Shown in pieces: positions 25,294 through 32,990 of a stretch of DNA of 64,000 bases. A model generated the notes under the pieces. It did no database searches, was not told where the DNA came from, and saw nothing but the letters and a program-made list of their open reading frames with translations. Position 1 is the stretch's first letter. The number at the start of each line of letters is the position of its first letter. Source of the stretch: JBFGJY01 sp041576975 (GTDB lineage Bacteria > Pseudomonadota > Gammaproteobacteria > UBA4575); contig JBFGJY010000002.1 of assembly GCA_041576975.1 (NCBI GenBank), positions 1-64,000 on the forward strand, in the 5' to 3' direction. A program made the position numbers and the translations under genes.

Positions 25294-26496
25294 TTATTTT
25301 GTGCGTTCAGGAAGAATGTTGAGGTTTGAAATATATTGAGGTGATACGCCGACTTTTTCTGCCGCCAAATTACGAATAGCAACAATATCATAACCAGGAA
25401 ATTGTTGATAAAACCTATTTACAGCTTGTTGACATTGTTCAGGTATAGACAGTTCAGTATTATTGCTTTTACCTGTACTTGAAGAAAGTTTCATAATAAT
25501 AGTGTTGCTACCTGGTTCATGAGTTTCTTGTTCACGTTTTTTCAGCACTTTACGAACTAAAAGACCAGACTCATTGGGGTCACCAGAAAATTTTGGTCGT
25601 TCCTGAATTAATGAGTCATCAATCTCTTTAATAATCCCAGAATTAACCATGATTGCAGATTTATTTGGATCATCTAGTAAACTATCCTCTGGTTTTCTGT
25701 CAGGCAAACTTGGCTTTTGGTGAAATCCAGAAAGCACCTCTTTATTCTTCTCTTCACTTTTTCTTTTTAGAGGAATTTTAGTGCGAACTTTTGAAAACAA
25801 ACCCATGGTTTTTCGTTCAGGCTTTTTACTTTTGTCAATTGATGCAACCCTTTTTTGTTTTTCTTTTTTAGCTGCCTCAGCCCATAAATCTTTTTGTTTT
25901 TGATTTATGACTTTATTATTTTGAGGTGTGGGTTTTCGAATCGGACTTGGTTGTATTGCTGAGGCATTTTGTTTTTGAAGTTGAGAGTCGTTTTTCTGGT
26001 TTTCGCCTTTATGGATTAAGGTAGCAAGAATTTTTTCTCTCTTTGAATCAACCTCTTGCGTTTGTATTCTACTTTCTTTTCGTTGATTACTTGTAGCCAA
26101 AGCTGGTTGAGATGATTTCGAGGTGGATGGCTGATATTCGTATAATTCAAGCTTGGCTTGCCAAATATGATTCAGCATATGCATCGCCATTAAAGCTGCA
26201 GTTGCTGCTTGGTGTTTATGTACTGCATCATGTGTGGCCTGTTCAAAGATTAACGCTGACAACAAATGCTTGCGTCGAGTCGATATTTTGTTAGATTTTA
26301 ATTCTTCTTTTAATGGAGCTAGATCAATAGAGCTAGCAACAATTGGTAGTTCAGCTTTAATCCATTCCCTTGCATTGTTTAATGATACATCACACTCACG
26401 TTGAAACTTAGAAAAAAAACGCTGGAAATTTTCTACACGCTTACTAGAATCAATCCCTTCAAGAGAGGCGCTAAACAGGTCGTTGTCTGAATCCAT
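25294..26496 (-). CDS. Unknown protein, paralogue A, with basic linker
   Basis: This 400-residue protein has no recognised family. Residues about 10-115 form a helical domain ending in FEQATHDAVHKHQAATAALM and NHIWQAKLE. Residues 115-240 are a Lys/Gln-rich disordered linker. Residues 255-350 hold three short related motifs (DPNKSAIMVNSG, DPNESGLLVRKV, GSNTIIMKLSS). The last 45 residues (FPGYDIVAIRNLAAEKVGVS, then PQYISNLNI) look like a small helix-turn-helix. The neighbouring gene at 26518-27105 repeats both end domains without the long middle. The two are 21 bases apart and probably cotranscribed. No signal peptide or membrane helix. Confidence 0.6.
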   Translation of the reverse strand: MDSDNDLFSASLEGIDSSKRVENFQRFFSKFQRECDVSLNNAREWIKAELPIVASSIDLAPLKEELKSNKISTRRKHLLSALIFEQATHDAVHKHQAATAALMAMHMLNHIWQAKLELYEYQPSTSKSSQPALATSNQRKESRIQTQEVDSKREKILATLIHKGENQKNDSQLQKQNASAIQPSPIRKPTPQNNKVINQKQKDLWAEAAKKEKQKRVASIDKSKKPERKTMGLFSKVRTKIPLKRKSEEKNKEVLSGFHQKPSLPDRKPEDSLLDDPNKSAIMVNSGIIKEIDDSLIQERPKFSGDPNESGLLVRKVLKKREQETHEPGSNTIIMKLSSSTGKSNNTELSIPEQCQQAVNRFYQQFPGYDIVAIRNLAAEKVGVSPQYISNLNILPERTK

Positions 26497-26517
26497 CGGT
26501 TGTATCTCTTAGAGCAC

Positions 26518-27105
26518 TTATTGAGGTGTAATGTTTAAATCGTCAAGTTGCATTTTAGTTACGTTTAAGCGTGTAGATGCCAATAGTCGTAGGGCGTTTA
26601 CACTACAGTGCGGATATTTTTTCTTTAAATCATTAATCGTATTTTGATACAGCTTAATGTTATCCTCATTTTCTTCTTGGTTTGTGGGTAACAAATTATC
26701 TTTTTTCGCAGCATCATTTTCTTTAGTATTTTGATCAGGTTGATGCATTTTAGTAACAGTATGTTGCCATATTGCTTCAAATAGCTTCATACTGGCGATA
26801 GCTGCGGTATTAGCATCAGTATTATGTATAGATGCATCCATTGCATCTAATTCAATTACGGCATGTAATGCACAACCTTTGCTACTATTGACATCATATT
26901 TTCCAAGCAATGCTTTCGCCTCATTAGCTGCAGATGGTAGATTAGCTTTTTCTAAAACATCCATTGCCCAAGTGCGAACTTTTTCTGTAATTTCATTTAG
27001 ATCTTGACAATAGGATTCCTCAACAGAACCATTTGCTAATTCTATTTGGCATGGATCTATTTCAGGCAACCACTGTGGAACTTCTTTAATTACATTATCC
27101 TGCAT
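26518..27105 (-). CDS. Unknown protein, paralogue B, short form
   Basis: This 195-residue protein is related to the downstream gene. Its helical N-terminal domain has LDAMDASIHNTDANTAAIAS and FEAIWQHTV, aligning with the A copy at D-A-x-H-x-x-x-A and IWQ. The C-terminal 45 residues (KKYPHCSVNALRLLASTRLN, then MQLDDLNITPQ) match the end domain of paralogue A in length and in Y/P, A-hR-LA and LNI positions. The linker is only about 25 residues and acidic. It is first in the putative two-gene operon. Function unknown. Confidence 0.6.
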   Translation of the reverse strand: MQDNVIKEVPQWLPEIDPCQIELANGSVEESYCQDLNEITEKVRTWAMDVLEKANLPSAANEAKALLGKYDVNSSKGCALHAVIELDAMDASIHNTDANTAAIASMKLFEAIWQHTVTKMHQPDQNTKENDAAKKDNLLPTNQEENEDNIKLYQNTINDLKKKYPHCSVNALRLLASTRLNVTKMQLDDLNITPQ

Positions 27106-27442
27106 GTACGTATGAACTATTTGAATGTTTTAATTATTTTGATTTTTTTACATTACACTAAAGTTGTAAAAAAAAACAAAAATAAACAAGCCTCGGCTAT
27201 ATTGAGCAGAGGTATTCTTACTTTATGCCCATGCAATTTTGACTGCATTCATGGGCGCGTGAAACAAGATAAAATAGACACTAGATATATGGCTGAGATA
27301 TGCCGATATATGGAGTTACAGACGGCAAAATAATACGACCAACTGAGAGATAATGTAGCTAACGCTTTGGTCGAATATCACAAGCAAACTACATACTTAT
27401 ATTATTTTATTGATGAGTTAATCCTTGCGCAAGGAGGTAATA
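27106..27442. other. Divergent control region with stem-loop and short repeats
   Basis: The region lies between the unknown pair and the OmpA-type gene. It holds an inverted repeat GCCCATG (27228-27234) / CATGGGC (27250-27256) with complementary TGCA steps inside, and two GATATATGG direct repeats near 27284 and 27304. Poly-A/T tracts lie at the left. The right end has a strong ribosome binding site, AAGGAGG (27431-27437). An open frame running in from 27046 is judged accidental. Confidence 0.4.
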
Positions 27443-28120
27443 ATGAAAGTTTCACAACAATTACGCATTTTGGGAATTTTTCTTTTGTCGGCAACATTGA
27501 TTGCTTGTACTACAACTAATCCATATACCGGTGAAAAACAAGTCAGCAAAGCCGCAATAGGCGCAGGAGCGGGTGCAGCTGCAGGTGCTGTAGTTGGTTT
27601 GGTTAGTGGCGATGATAGCCGCGAACGACGCAAACGTGCCTTGATTGGCGCTGGTGTGGGGGCTTTAGCAGGTGGTGCAGTTGGCTATTATATGGATGTG
27701 CAAGAAGCAAAATTGCGTCAAAAGCTAGCAGGTACTGGTGTTAGTGTTACTCGTGATGGAGATAATATAATTTTAAATATGCCAGGGAATGTAACATTTG
27801 CCGTGAATAGTGCTGATATTAATGGCGACTTTTTCTCCGTATTAGATTCTGTAACATTAGTGATCGATGAATTTGATAAGACTCTTGTAGAAGTCATGGG
27901 ACATACTGATAGCACGGGCTCAGAAGATTATAACCAATCACTGTCCGAACGCCGTGCAAATGCGGTATCAAAATATTTTCAAAGTCGTGATATCCAAAGC
28001 GTGCGTTTAGCTACCTACGGCTATGGTGAAGCTTATCCTGTAGCAAGTAACGATGATCCTGCTGGTCGTACTTTAAATCGACGAGTTGAAATTGCACTTG
28101 TACCACTTACGAAAAGCTAA
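27443..28120 (+). CDS. OmpA-family outer-membrane lipoprotein with glycine zipper
   Basis: ATG 27443 is chosen because AAGGAGG (27431-27437) sits 5 bases before it; the frame opens earlier at a TTG. The 225-residue product has a lipobox (LSATLIAC), a glycine-zipper segment (IGAGAGAAAGAVVGLVSG and GAGVGALAGGAVGYYMD), and a C-terminal OmpA peptidoglycan-binding domain (EVMGHTDSTGSEDYN, LSERRANAVSKYF, GRTLNRRVEIAL). This is the YiaD type of envelope protein, which tethers the outer membrane to the wall. Confidence 0.9.
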   Translation: MKVSQQLRILGIFLLSATLIACTTTNPYTGEKQVSKAAIGAGAGAAAGAVVGLVSGDDSRERRKRALIGAGVGALAGGAVGYYMDVQEAKLRQKLAGTGVSVTRDGDNIILNMPGNVTFAVNSADINGDFFSVLDSVTLVIDEFDKTLVEVMGHTDSTGSEDYNQSLSERRANAVSKYFQSRDIQSVRLATYGYGEAYPVASNDDPAGRTLNRRVEIALVPLTKS

Positions 28121-28192
28121 TCACTGATTGTGACAAAATAGATGAACTATTTCATAGCTATCTAATACTTAGGCCACAAGCCTGTTAAAAAC

Positions 28193-28225
28193 ATAAGGCC
28201 CTGCAGTGCAGGGCCTTATTTATTT
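28193..28225 (+). terminator. Intrinsic terminator after the OmpA-type gene
   Basis: ATAAGGCCCTGCA and TGCAGGGCCTTAT are exact reverse complements around a single G (28193-28219); the folded stem has about 10-11 pairs. It is followed by TTATTTTG. The sequence is nearly palindromic, so it may work in both directions. Confidence 0.8.
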
Positions 28226-28408
28226 TGTTAGAGTGAATTCAAGTAGTACTTATAAATAAACATCAGCGGCTAGCTTTTTTAGCTTTGCTTGAAAAAGTTT
28301 GCAATTTATGAGCAATAGTCTACTTTTCATCATATCAGAATAAAAAAATATGCAAATGAACTACAAAGAAAAACTTTTTGTAATCTCTGCACCAAGAGTT
28401 TGCAGGTT

Positions 28409-29023
28409 GTGAGTAAGGGGCAACTATTTATCGTTTCTGCACCTTCTGGAGCGGGTAAGACAAGTTTAATAAGGGCACTCACTAATCAACTGTCTGATGT
28501 GGTTGTATCTATTTCGCACACCACACGAGCAATACGTCCTGGTGAAATTGAAGGTAAGGATTACTTTTTTATCACAGTTGAAACTTTTACATCGATGATT
28601 GAGCGAGGTGAATTTTTAGAATATGCAAAAGTATTCGATAATTTTTATGGCACCTCACAATCATCAGTGCAAAGGCAGCTTGATCAAGGGTTAAAGGTCA
28701 TTCTGGAAATTGACTGGCAAGGTGCAGCGCAAGTGCGTACTCGTATCAAAGATACTATATCAATTTTTATTTTGCCTCCGTCTAAAGCCGAATTAGAGAA
28801 TCGTTTGCGCAATCGAGCACAAGACAGCAATGAAATAATTTCCAGAAGAATGCGAGATGCTAAAAGCGAAATCAGCCACTATGAAGAATTCGACTTCATT
28901 ATTTTAAATGACAAATTTGATAGCGCGTTACAAGAATTGGTAACGCTTTTTTCTAATTCGGAAAGGTATCAACCCCTTAATAAGGAAAAATTGCAATCCT
29001 TAACTACAGAATTATTGTCGTAG
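28409..29023 (+). CDS. gmk: Guanylate kinase
   Basis: Gmk converts GMP and ATP to GDP and ADP. From GTG 28409 the protein has 204 residues and its N-terminus (SKGQLFIVSAPSGAGKTSLI) aligns residue by residue with E. coli Gmk; a TTG three codons earlier is the other option. Walker A APSGAGKT, the GMP-binding stretch SISHTTRAIRPGEIEGKDYF, and EIDWQGAAQVR are all present. In E. coli, gmk, rpoZ and spoT form one operon; here a 557-base gap separates gmk from rpoZ. Confidence 0.96.
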   Translation: MSKGQLFIVSAPSGAGKTSLIRALTNQLSDVVVSISHTTRAIRPGEIEGKDYFFITVETFTSMIERGEFLEYAKVFDNFYGTSQSSVQRQLDQGLKVILEIDWQGAAQVRTRIKDTISIFILPPSKAELENRLRNRAQDSNEIISRRMRDAKSEISHYEEFDFIILNDKFDSALQELVTLFSNSERYQPLNKEKLQSLTTELLS

Positions 29024-29580
29024 TGTTAGCTTGTATAGTGCACCAGCCTTGCATGTGGATATTACACGCAATTTAATAGTGACGAAGTCACGCAAAGACG
29101 AACTAAATTGGGCTTATTAAGTGGTGGTAGCATTGCCATGCCTCAATAAATTTCTTCATTAGTAATTGCGGAGCAACTTAGCTGAATCTCGTTATGGCTG
29201 ACGGCTATGGACTGAAAAGGTGTGTACTGTCCCTGCGAGCGTATCGCAAGGCGTTGGGGTGGCGAACCAGGAAAATATTCTGCACTGCCGCGCTGCCTTG
29301 ATGGTGGCTTGCAATGACGACATCTGTGTATCGGCGAGTTCAAGTAAAGCAGTATTCTTTTTGATCGTGCTAAGCGCAACAAGGCAGCCTAGTATAAAAC
29401 CGGATAGTCCATATTGAATACACGCTATATCTCTTGGTGTTTTTGCATTTCATCTATTTCATCAACCAGTTGGCAATGCTAACAGGTAGATTTATGCACT
29501 ATGCGGGCTAGATGCAGGGGTGTAAATTCGTTACACTCAACCGGCTAAGATATATATTCATTGCATATTAGGAGTACGGC
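29024..29580. other. Long gap between gmk and rpoZ with degenerate repeat-like DNA
   Basis: This 557-base gap is less AT-rich in its middle (29210-29330) than the genes around it. GTGACGAAGTCAC (29079-29091) is a perfect small hairpin. The GCTTGCAATGACGA at 29308-29321 and TGCGAGCGTATCGC at about 29234-29247 recall the ends of intergenic palindromic repeats common in proteobacteria. No open frame here resembles a protein. It probably holds a decayed short mobile repeat and the rpoZ promoter. The rpoZ ribosome binding site TTAGGAG is at the right end. Confidence 0.35.
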
Positions 29581-30081
29581 ATGGCCCGTGTGACAGTAGA
29601 AGATTGTTTAGAAAACGTAGAAAATCGCTTTAAATTGGTATTATTGGCAAGTAAGCGCGCTCGACAACTAAGTTTAGGTACTGAACCGCTTGTAGAGTGG
29701 GAAAATGATAAGCCCACTGTAGTGGCTTTACGCGAAATTGCACTAAATTTGGTAAATGAAGAGATGATGCAGGCATCTTTAGCTATGCCGTTTGAGGAAG
29801 AATTAGAATTTGATGAAGACGATCTGGCCGCAGCTCTGCATGCCGAGATTAGTCGTGAGTTGAATCAAACAGCACCTGAACCTATCGCCACTGAAGCTCC
29901 GAGGCCCCAAGAACAGCCATCACCCGTATCAAGTAATGCAATATTTATCGGAGGCTTTAGCCCCGACAGCAGTGAAAGCTCACCGGCGACTGATGCACAA
30001 GAGCAAGCTTCTCCAAGCATTGACCCGACTCCCACATCGCCATCATCAGATCCATCATCCGAGGGAGAAGAAGGGTTCTAG
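29581..30081 (+). CDS. rpoZ: RNA polymerase omega subunit with long C-terminal tail
   Basis: Omega assists assembly of the beta' subunit and forms a ppGpp site in RNA polymerase. Residues 1-65 are clear omega (MARVTVEDCLENVENRFKLV, LASKRARQL, PTVVALREIA). The protein is 166 residues, against about 91 in E. coli. The extra tail is acidic and then Pro/Ser/Thr-rich (residues 80-166), predicted to be disordered. TTAGGAG precedes the ATG. spoT follows after 30 bases, so omega and the ppGpp enzyme are cotranscribed. Confidence 0.93.
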   Translation: MARVTVEDCLENVENRFKLVLLASKRARQLSLGTEPLVEWENDKPTVVALREIALNLVNEEMMQASLAMPFEEELEFDEDDLAAALHAEISRELNQTAPEPIATEAPRPQEQPSPVSSNAIFIGGFSPDSSESSPATDAQEQASPSIDPTPTSPSSDPSSEGEEGF

Positions 30082-30111
30082 GAAATCCCCTAGTAAACCC
30101 TCAATGAGGCA

Positions 30112-32280
30112 ATGGCTAGTGTTGCAGAATCCGCTAGCACAAAGCTCGCTACAAAGCAGTCTTCACGGTTTTTGATCAGTGATTTATGCGCGCTGCTTGA
30201 AATCTATCTAGAACCCAAACAAGTCAATAACATTTATCGTGCCTATTTGTTCAGTGCAAATGCGCACGAAGGGCAAACGCGTGTTAGCGGAGAGCCCTAT
30301 ATTTATCACCCGCTTGCTGTGGCTAGAGTACTAGCTGAACTACATATGGATGCCCAAACCATTACTGCGGCAATATTGCATGATGTTATAGAAGATACTG
30401 AAACAGCCAAAGAACAAATAACTCAGGAGTTTGGTAATGAAGTAGCTGAACTTGTTGATGGTGTGAGTAAACTCACAAACTTGGAGTTTGAATCTAAAAT
30501 AGAAGCGCAAGCTGAAAACTTTCGCAAAATGATGCTTGCCATGGTGAAAGATGTGCGTGTCATTATTATTAAACTCGCCGATCGTTTACACAATATGCGA
30601 ACTTTGAGTGTGATGGCTGATGATAAACGCAAACGTATAGCGCGTGAAACTTTAGATATCTATGCACCGCTCGCCTTGCGTTTAGGAATGCATGATCTAC
30701 GATTAGAGTTAGAGAAATTATCATTTAAAACACTATGGCCACGGCGCTATGAAGTTTTGCAAGAAGCAATAAATCGCACAAATGTAAATCGTAAAGTCTT
30801 ATTACAAGAAGTAGAAAAAAATATTTGTGAGCGGTTGGAACAGGCAAATATCGTCAGCAGGATTTATGGTCGCGAGAAAAATATATATAGCATTTATAGA
30901 AAGATGAAAGAAAAGCGTTTGCAGTTTTCAGAAGTGTTTGATGTATTTGCATTTCGAATTGTCGTTAAAGATGTAGACACCTGTTATCGTGTAATAGGCA
31001 TAATTCATAGTTTATATAAACCAGTTCCAGAAAAGTTTAAAGACTACATTGCAATTCCGAAGAAAAATGCATACCAATCTTTACATACTATCTTATTTGG
31101 TCCCAAAGGCATTCCTATAGAGGTGCAAATACGCTCAAAAGAAATGGATCAAGTTGCGCAATCAGGAATCGCCGCACATTGGATGTATAAAGGCGGTGAA
31201 AGAGATTACGCTGCACCACAAGCACGTACACGAGAATGGCTCAACACGGTTTCAGAGATGCAGCATCGTTCTGACAATTCAGTTGAATTTTTAGAGAGTG
31301 TAAAGGTTGATTTATTTCGAGACGAGATTTACGTATTTACTCCTGCTGGCGACATTATGGAATTGCCTATTAATGCCACAGCGGTAGATTTTGCCTATGC
31401 AGTGCATTCTGATATAGGCAACCAATGTGTTGCTGCAAAAATTGATCGTAGATTGGAACCATTGAGCACCGTTTTAGCTAATGGACAAACCGTAGAAATA
31501 ATTACTGCACCCAGTGGTCGTCCAAATCCTGGATGGCTAAATTTTATAGTGACTGCAAAAGCACGTTCCAACATCCGTAGTTATTTAAAGAATCTACAAA
31601 GAGATGAGGCAAGTGAACTGGGCCAGCGCCTCCTAAATCAAGCACTTAGTGCCTATGGAAAAAACTGGGATGACATCAATAACCGAGATCTTACAAATTT
31701 GCTCAAAGAGCTACAGTTTGAATCGGAGGAGCAGCTGTTTCAAGAGATTGGGTTGGGCAATCGAATGGCACCATTTGTTGCCAAACATTTGGTTTCTTCA
31801 CGAGGCCGGTGGATCAAATTACGGCGTAAGAGTGAAAGCAAGCATCCCATAGCAATCAAAGGCACAGAAGGAATGGTGGTTAGTTATGGCAAATGTTGTC
31901 ATCCAATACCAGGTGATTCAATTATCGGAATAATGACAGCAGGCAGAGGTTTAGTTGTTCATTATGTGAAGTGTCGTAATATAAGACGTGAAAAACCTAG
32001 CCGTGATAAATGGATAAATGTTTATTGGGCTAATAATTCGGGCGGCGAGTTTACCGCAGAAATAAGTATTAAAACGGCTAATGAACGTGGTGTACTTGCA
32101 GTTGTCGCTGCCAAAATTTCAGATCTGGATTCGAATATAGAAAATATAGTATTTGAAGAAAAATATGGTACAACTACAACTATTACAGTTTTATTAACTG
32201 TAAAAGGTCGAGATCACTTAGCACGAATTATGCGTGCTATACGCAAGACACCAAATATATACAAAGTTAAACGTATTTAA
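30112..32280 (+). CDS. spoT: Bifunctional (p)ppGpp synthetase/hydrolase
   Basis: This 722-residue RelA/SpoT homologue makes and degrades the alarmone ppGpp. The HD hydrolase site is intact: H52 and the H90-D91 pair with the following E-D, in AAILHDVIEDTETA. The synthetase region contains GREKNIYSIYRKMKEK, VFDVFAFRIVVKDV and YIAIPKKNAYQSLHT. TGS (VFTPAGDIMELPINATAVDF), helical and C-terminal ACT domains follow. An intact HD site distinguishes it from RelA. ridA and recG follow in the same direction. Confidence 0.96.
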   Translation: MASVAESASTKLATKQSSRFLISDLCALLEIYLEPKQVNNIYRAYLFSANAHEGQTRVSGEPYIYHPLAVARVLAELHMDAQTITAAILHDVIEDTETAKEQITQEFGNEVAELVDGVSKLTNLEFESKIEAQAENFRKMMLAMVKDVRVIIIKLADRLHNMRTLSVMADDKRKRIARETLDIYAPLALRLGMHDLRLELEKLSFKTLWPRRYEVLQEAINRTNVNRKVLLQEVEKNICERLEQANIVSRIYGREKNIYSIYRKMKEKRLQFSEVFDVFAFRIVVKDVDTCYRVIGIIHSLYKPVPEKFKDYIAIPKKNAYQSLHTILFGPKGIPIEVQIRSKEMDQVAQSGIAAHWMYKGGERDYAAPQARTREWLNTVSEMQHRSDNSVEFLESVKVDLFRDEIYVFTPAGDIMELPINATAVDFAYAVHSDIGNQCVAAKIDRRLEPLSTVLANGQTVEIITAPSGRPNPGWLNFIVTAKARSNIRSYLKNLQRDEASELGQRLLNQALSAYGKNWDDINNRDLTNLLKELQFESEEQLFQEIGLGNRMAPFVAKHLVSSRGRWIKLRRKSESKHPIAIKGTEGMVVSYGKCCHPIPGDSIIGIMTAGRGLVVHYVKCRNIRREKPSRDKWINVYWANNSGGEFTAEISIKTANERGVLAVVAAKISDLDSNIENIVFEEKYGTTTTITVLLTVKGRDHLARIMRAIRKTPNIYKVKRI

Positions 32281-32294
32281 TTAAGGATAAAGAA

Positions 32295-32678
32295 ATGGCG
32301 CGGGAGATAATCGCAACTGAACATGCACCTCAAGCTATAGGTACATATTCACAAGCCGTGAAAGTGGGCACAACTGTATATTTATCCGGCCAAATCCCGC
32401 TCGAGCCAAAATCTATGCAAGTGGTTGCTGAAGATATACGTGAACAAATTCATCAAGTATTTAAAAACTTGCAGGCCGTTGCTCAAGCCGCAGGCGGGTC
32501 ATTGGATAAATTTGCAAAACTAAATATCTTTCTAACCGATCTTGGTCATTTTCCGTTAGTTAATGAAGTAATGTCTGAATATTTTGCTCAACCATATCCT
32601 GCGCGTGCTGCAATAGGAGTTGCTTCTTTACCAAAAGAAGTAGGTGTGGAGATGGATGCCATCATGGAACTTGAGTGA
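32295..32678 (+). CDS. ridA: RidA-family enamine/imine deaminase
   Basis: RidA hydrolyses reactive enamine/imine intermediates released by PLP enzymes. The 127-residue protein has APQAIGTYSQAVKVG at the N-terminus, YLSGQIPLEP, the substrate-binding Arg in PYPARAAIGVASLPK, and the end VEMDAIMEL. TAAGGA precedes the ATG, and the gap to spoT is 14 bases; spoT-ridA pairing is common in gammaproteobacteria. Confidence 0.95.
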   Translation: MAREIIATEHAPQAIGTYSQAVKVGTTVYLSGQIPLEPKSMQVVAEDIREQIHQVFKNLQAVAQAAGGSLDKFAKLNIFLTDLGHFPLVNEVMSEYFAQPYPARAAIGVASLPKEVGVEMDAIMELE

Positions 32679-32990
32679 AAACGATCTTAAAATTCATTTA
32701 ATACGCAGATATTGCGTGACAGATCTATTACGATTGTGGAAATCTTTTCTTTGGAAGCTCTTCGCCTTGTCTTATGTACAGGATGTACTATATGCCGGTT
32801 TTGCAGGAACAAAATCTGACTTACTATGCAAGAAGTATTAAATATAAGTCTTGTAGGAACAATATCGCTTTTGCTACGCAAGAAGTATTGAGTGTAAGTT
32901 TTGTAGGAATCAAAAAAACCGGTGAGCGCACTATCTACTATCTTGAGATATGTTTTAGTTTAGACTTGAGAAAACTTAACAAATTTACTA
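32679..32990. other. Gap between ridA and recG
   Basis: This 312-base stretch contains the 50-bp tandem repeat listed separately. Several short frames cross it, but all depend on the repeat and none looks like a protein. No terminator with a T tract was found. The recG TTG start is at the right end without a clear ribosome binding site. Confidence 0.4.
32801..32910. repeat. 50-bp tandem repeat, 2.2 copies
   Basis: Units begin TTGCAGGAAC (32801), TTGTAGGAAC (32851) and TTGTAGGAAT (32901), exactly 50 bases apart. Within each full unit, GCAAGAAGTATT and a TAAG near the end recur. Two full copies and about 10 bases of a third are present, with roughly 70-80 percent identity by eye. It has no spacer structure and is not a CRISPR array. 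Confidence 0.75.

Noticed and set aside
27046..27333. 95-codon frame crossing the start of paralogue B
   Set aside because: It begins inside the paralogue B gene on the other strand, has low-complexity AT-rich translation, and matches nothing.
32801..32910. CRISPR array
   Set aside because: Units abut with no unique spacers, only 2.2 copies, and no cas genes nearby.
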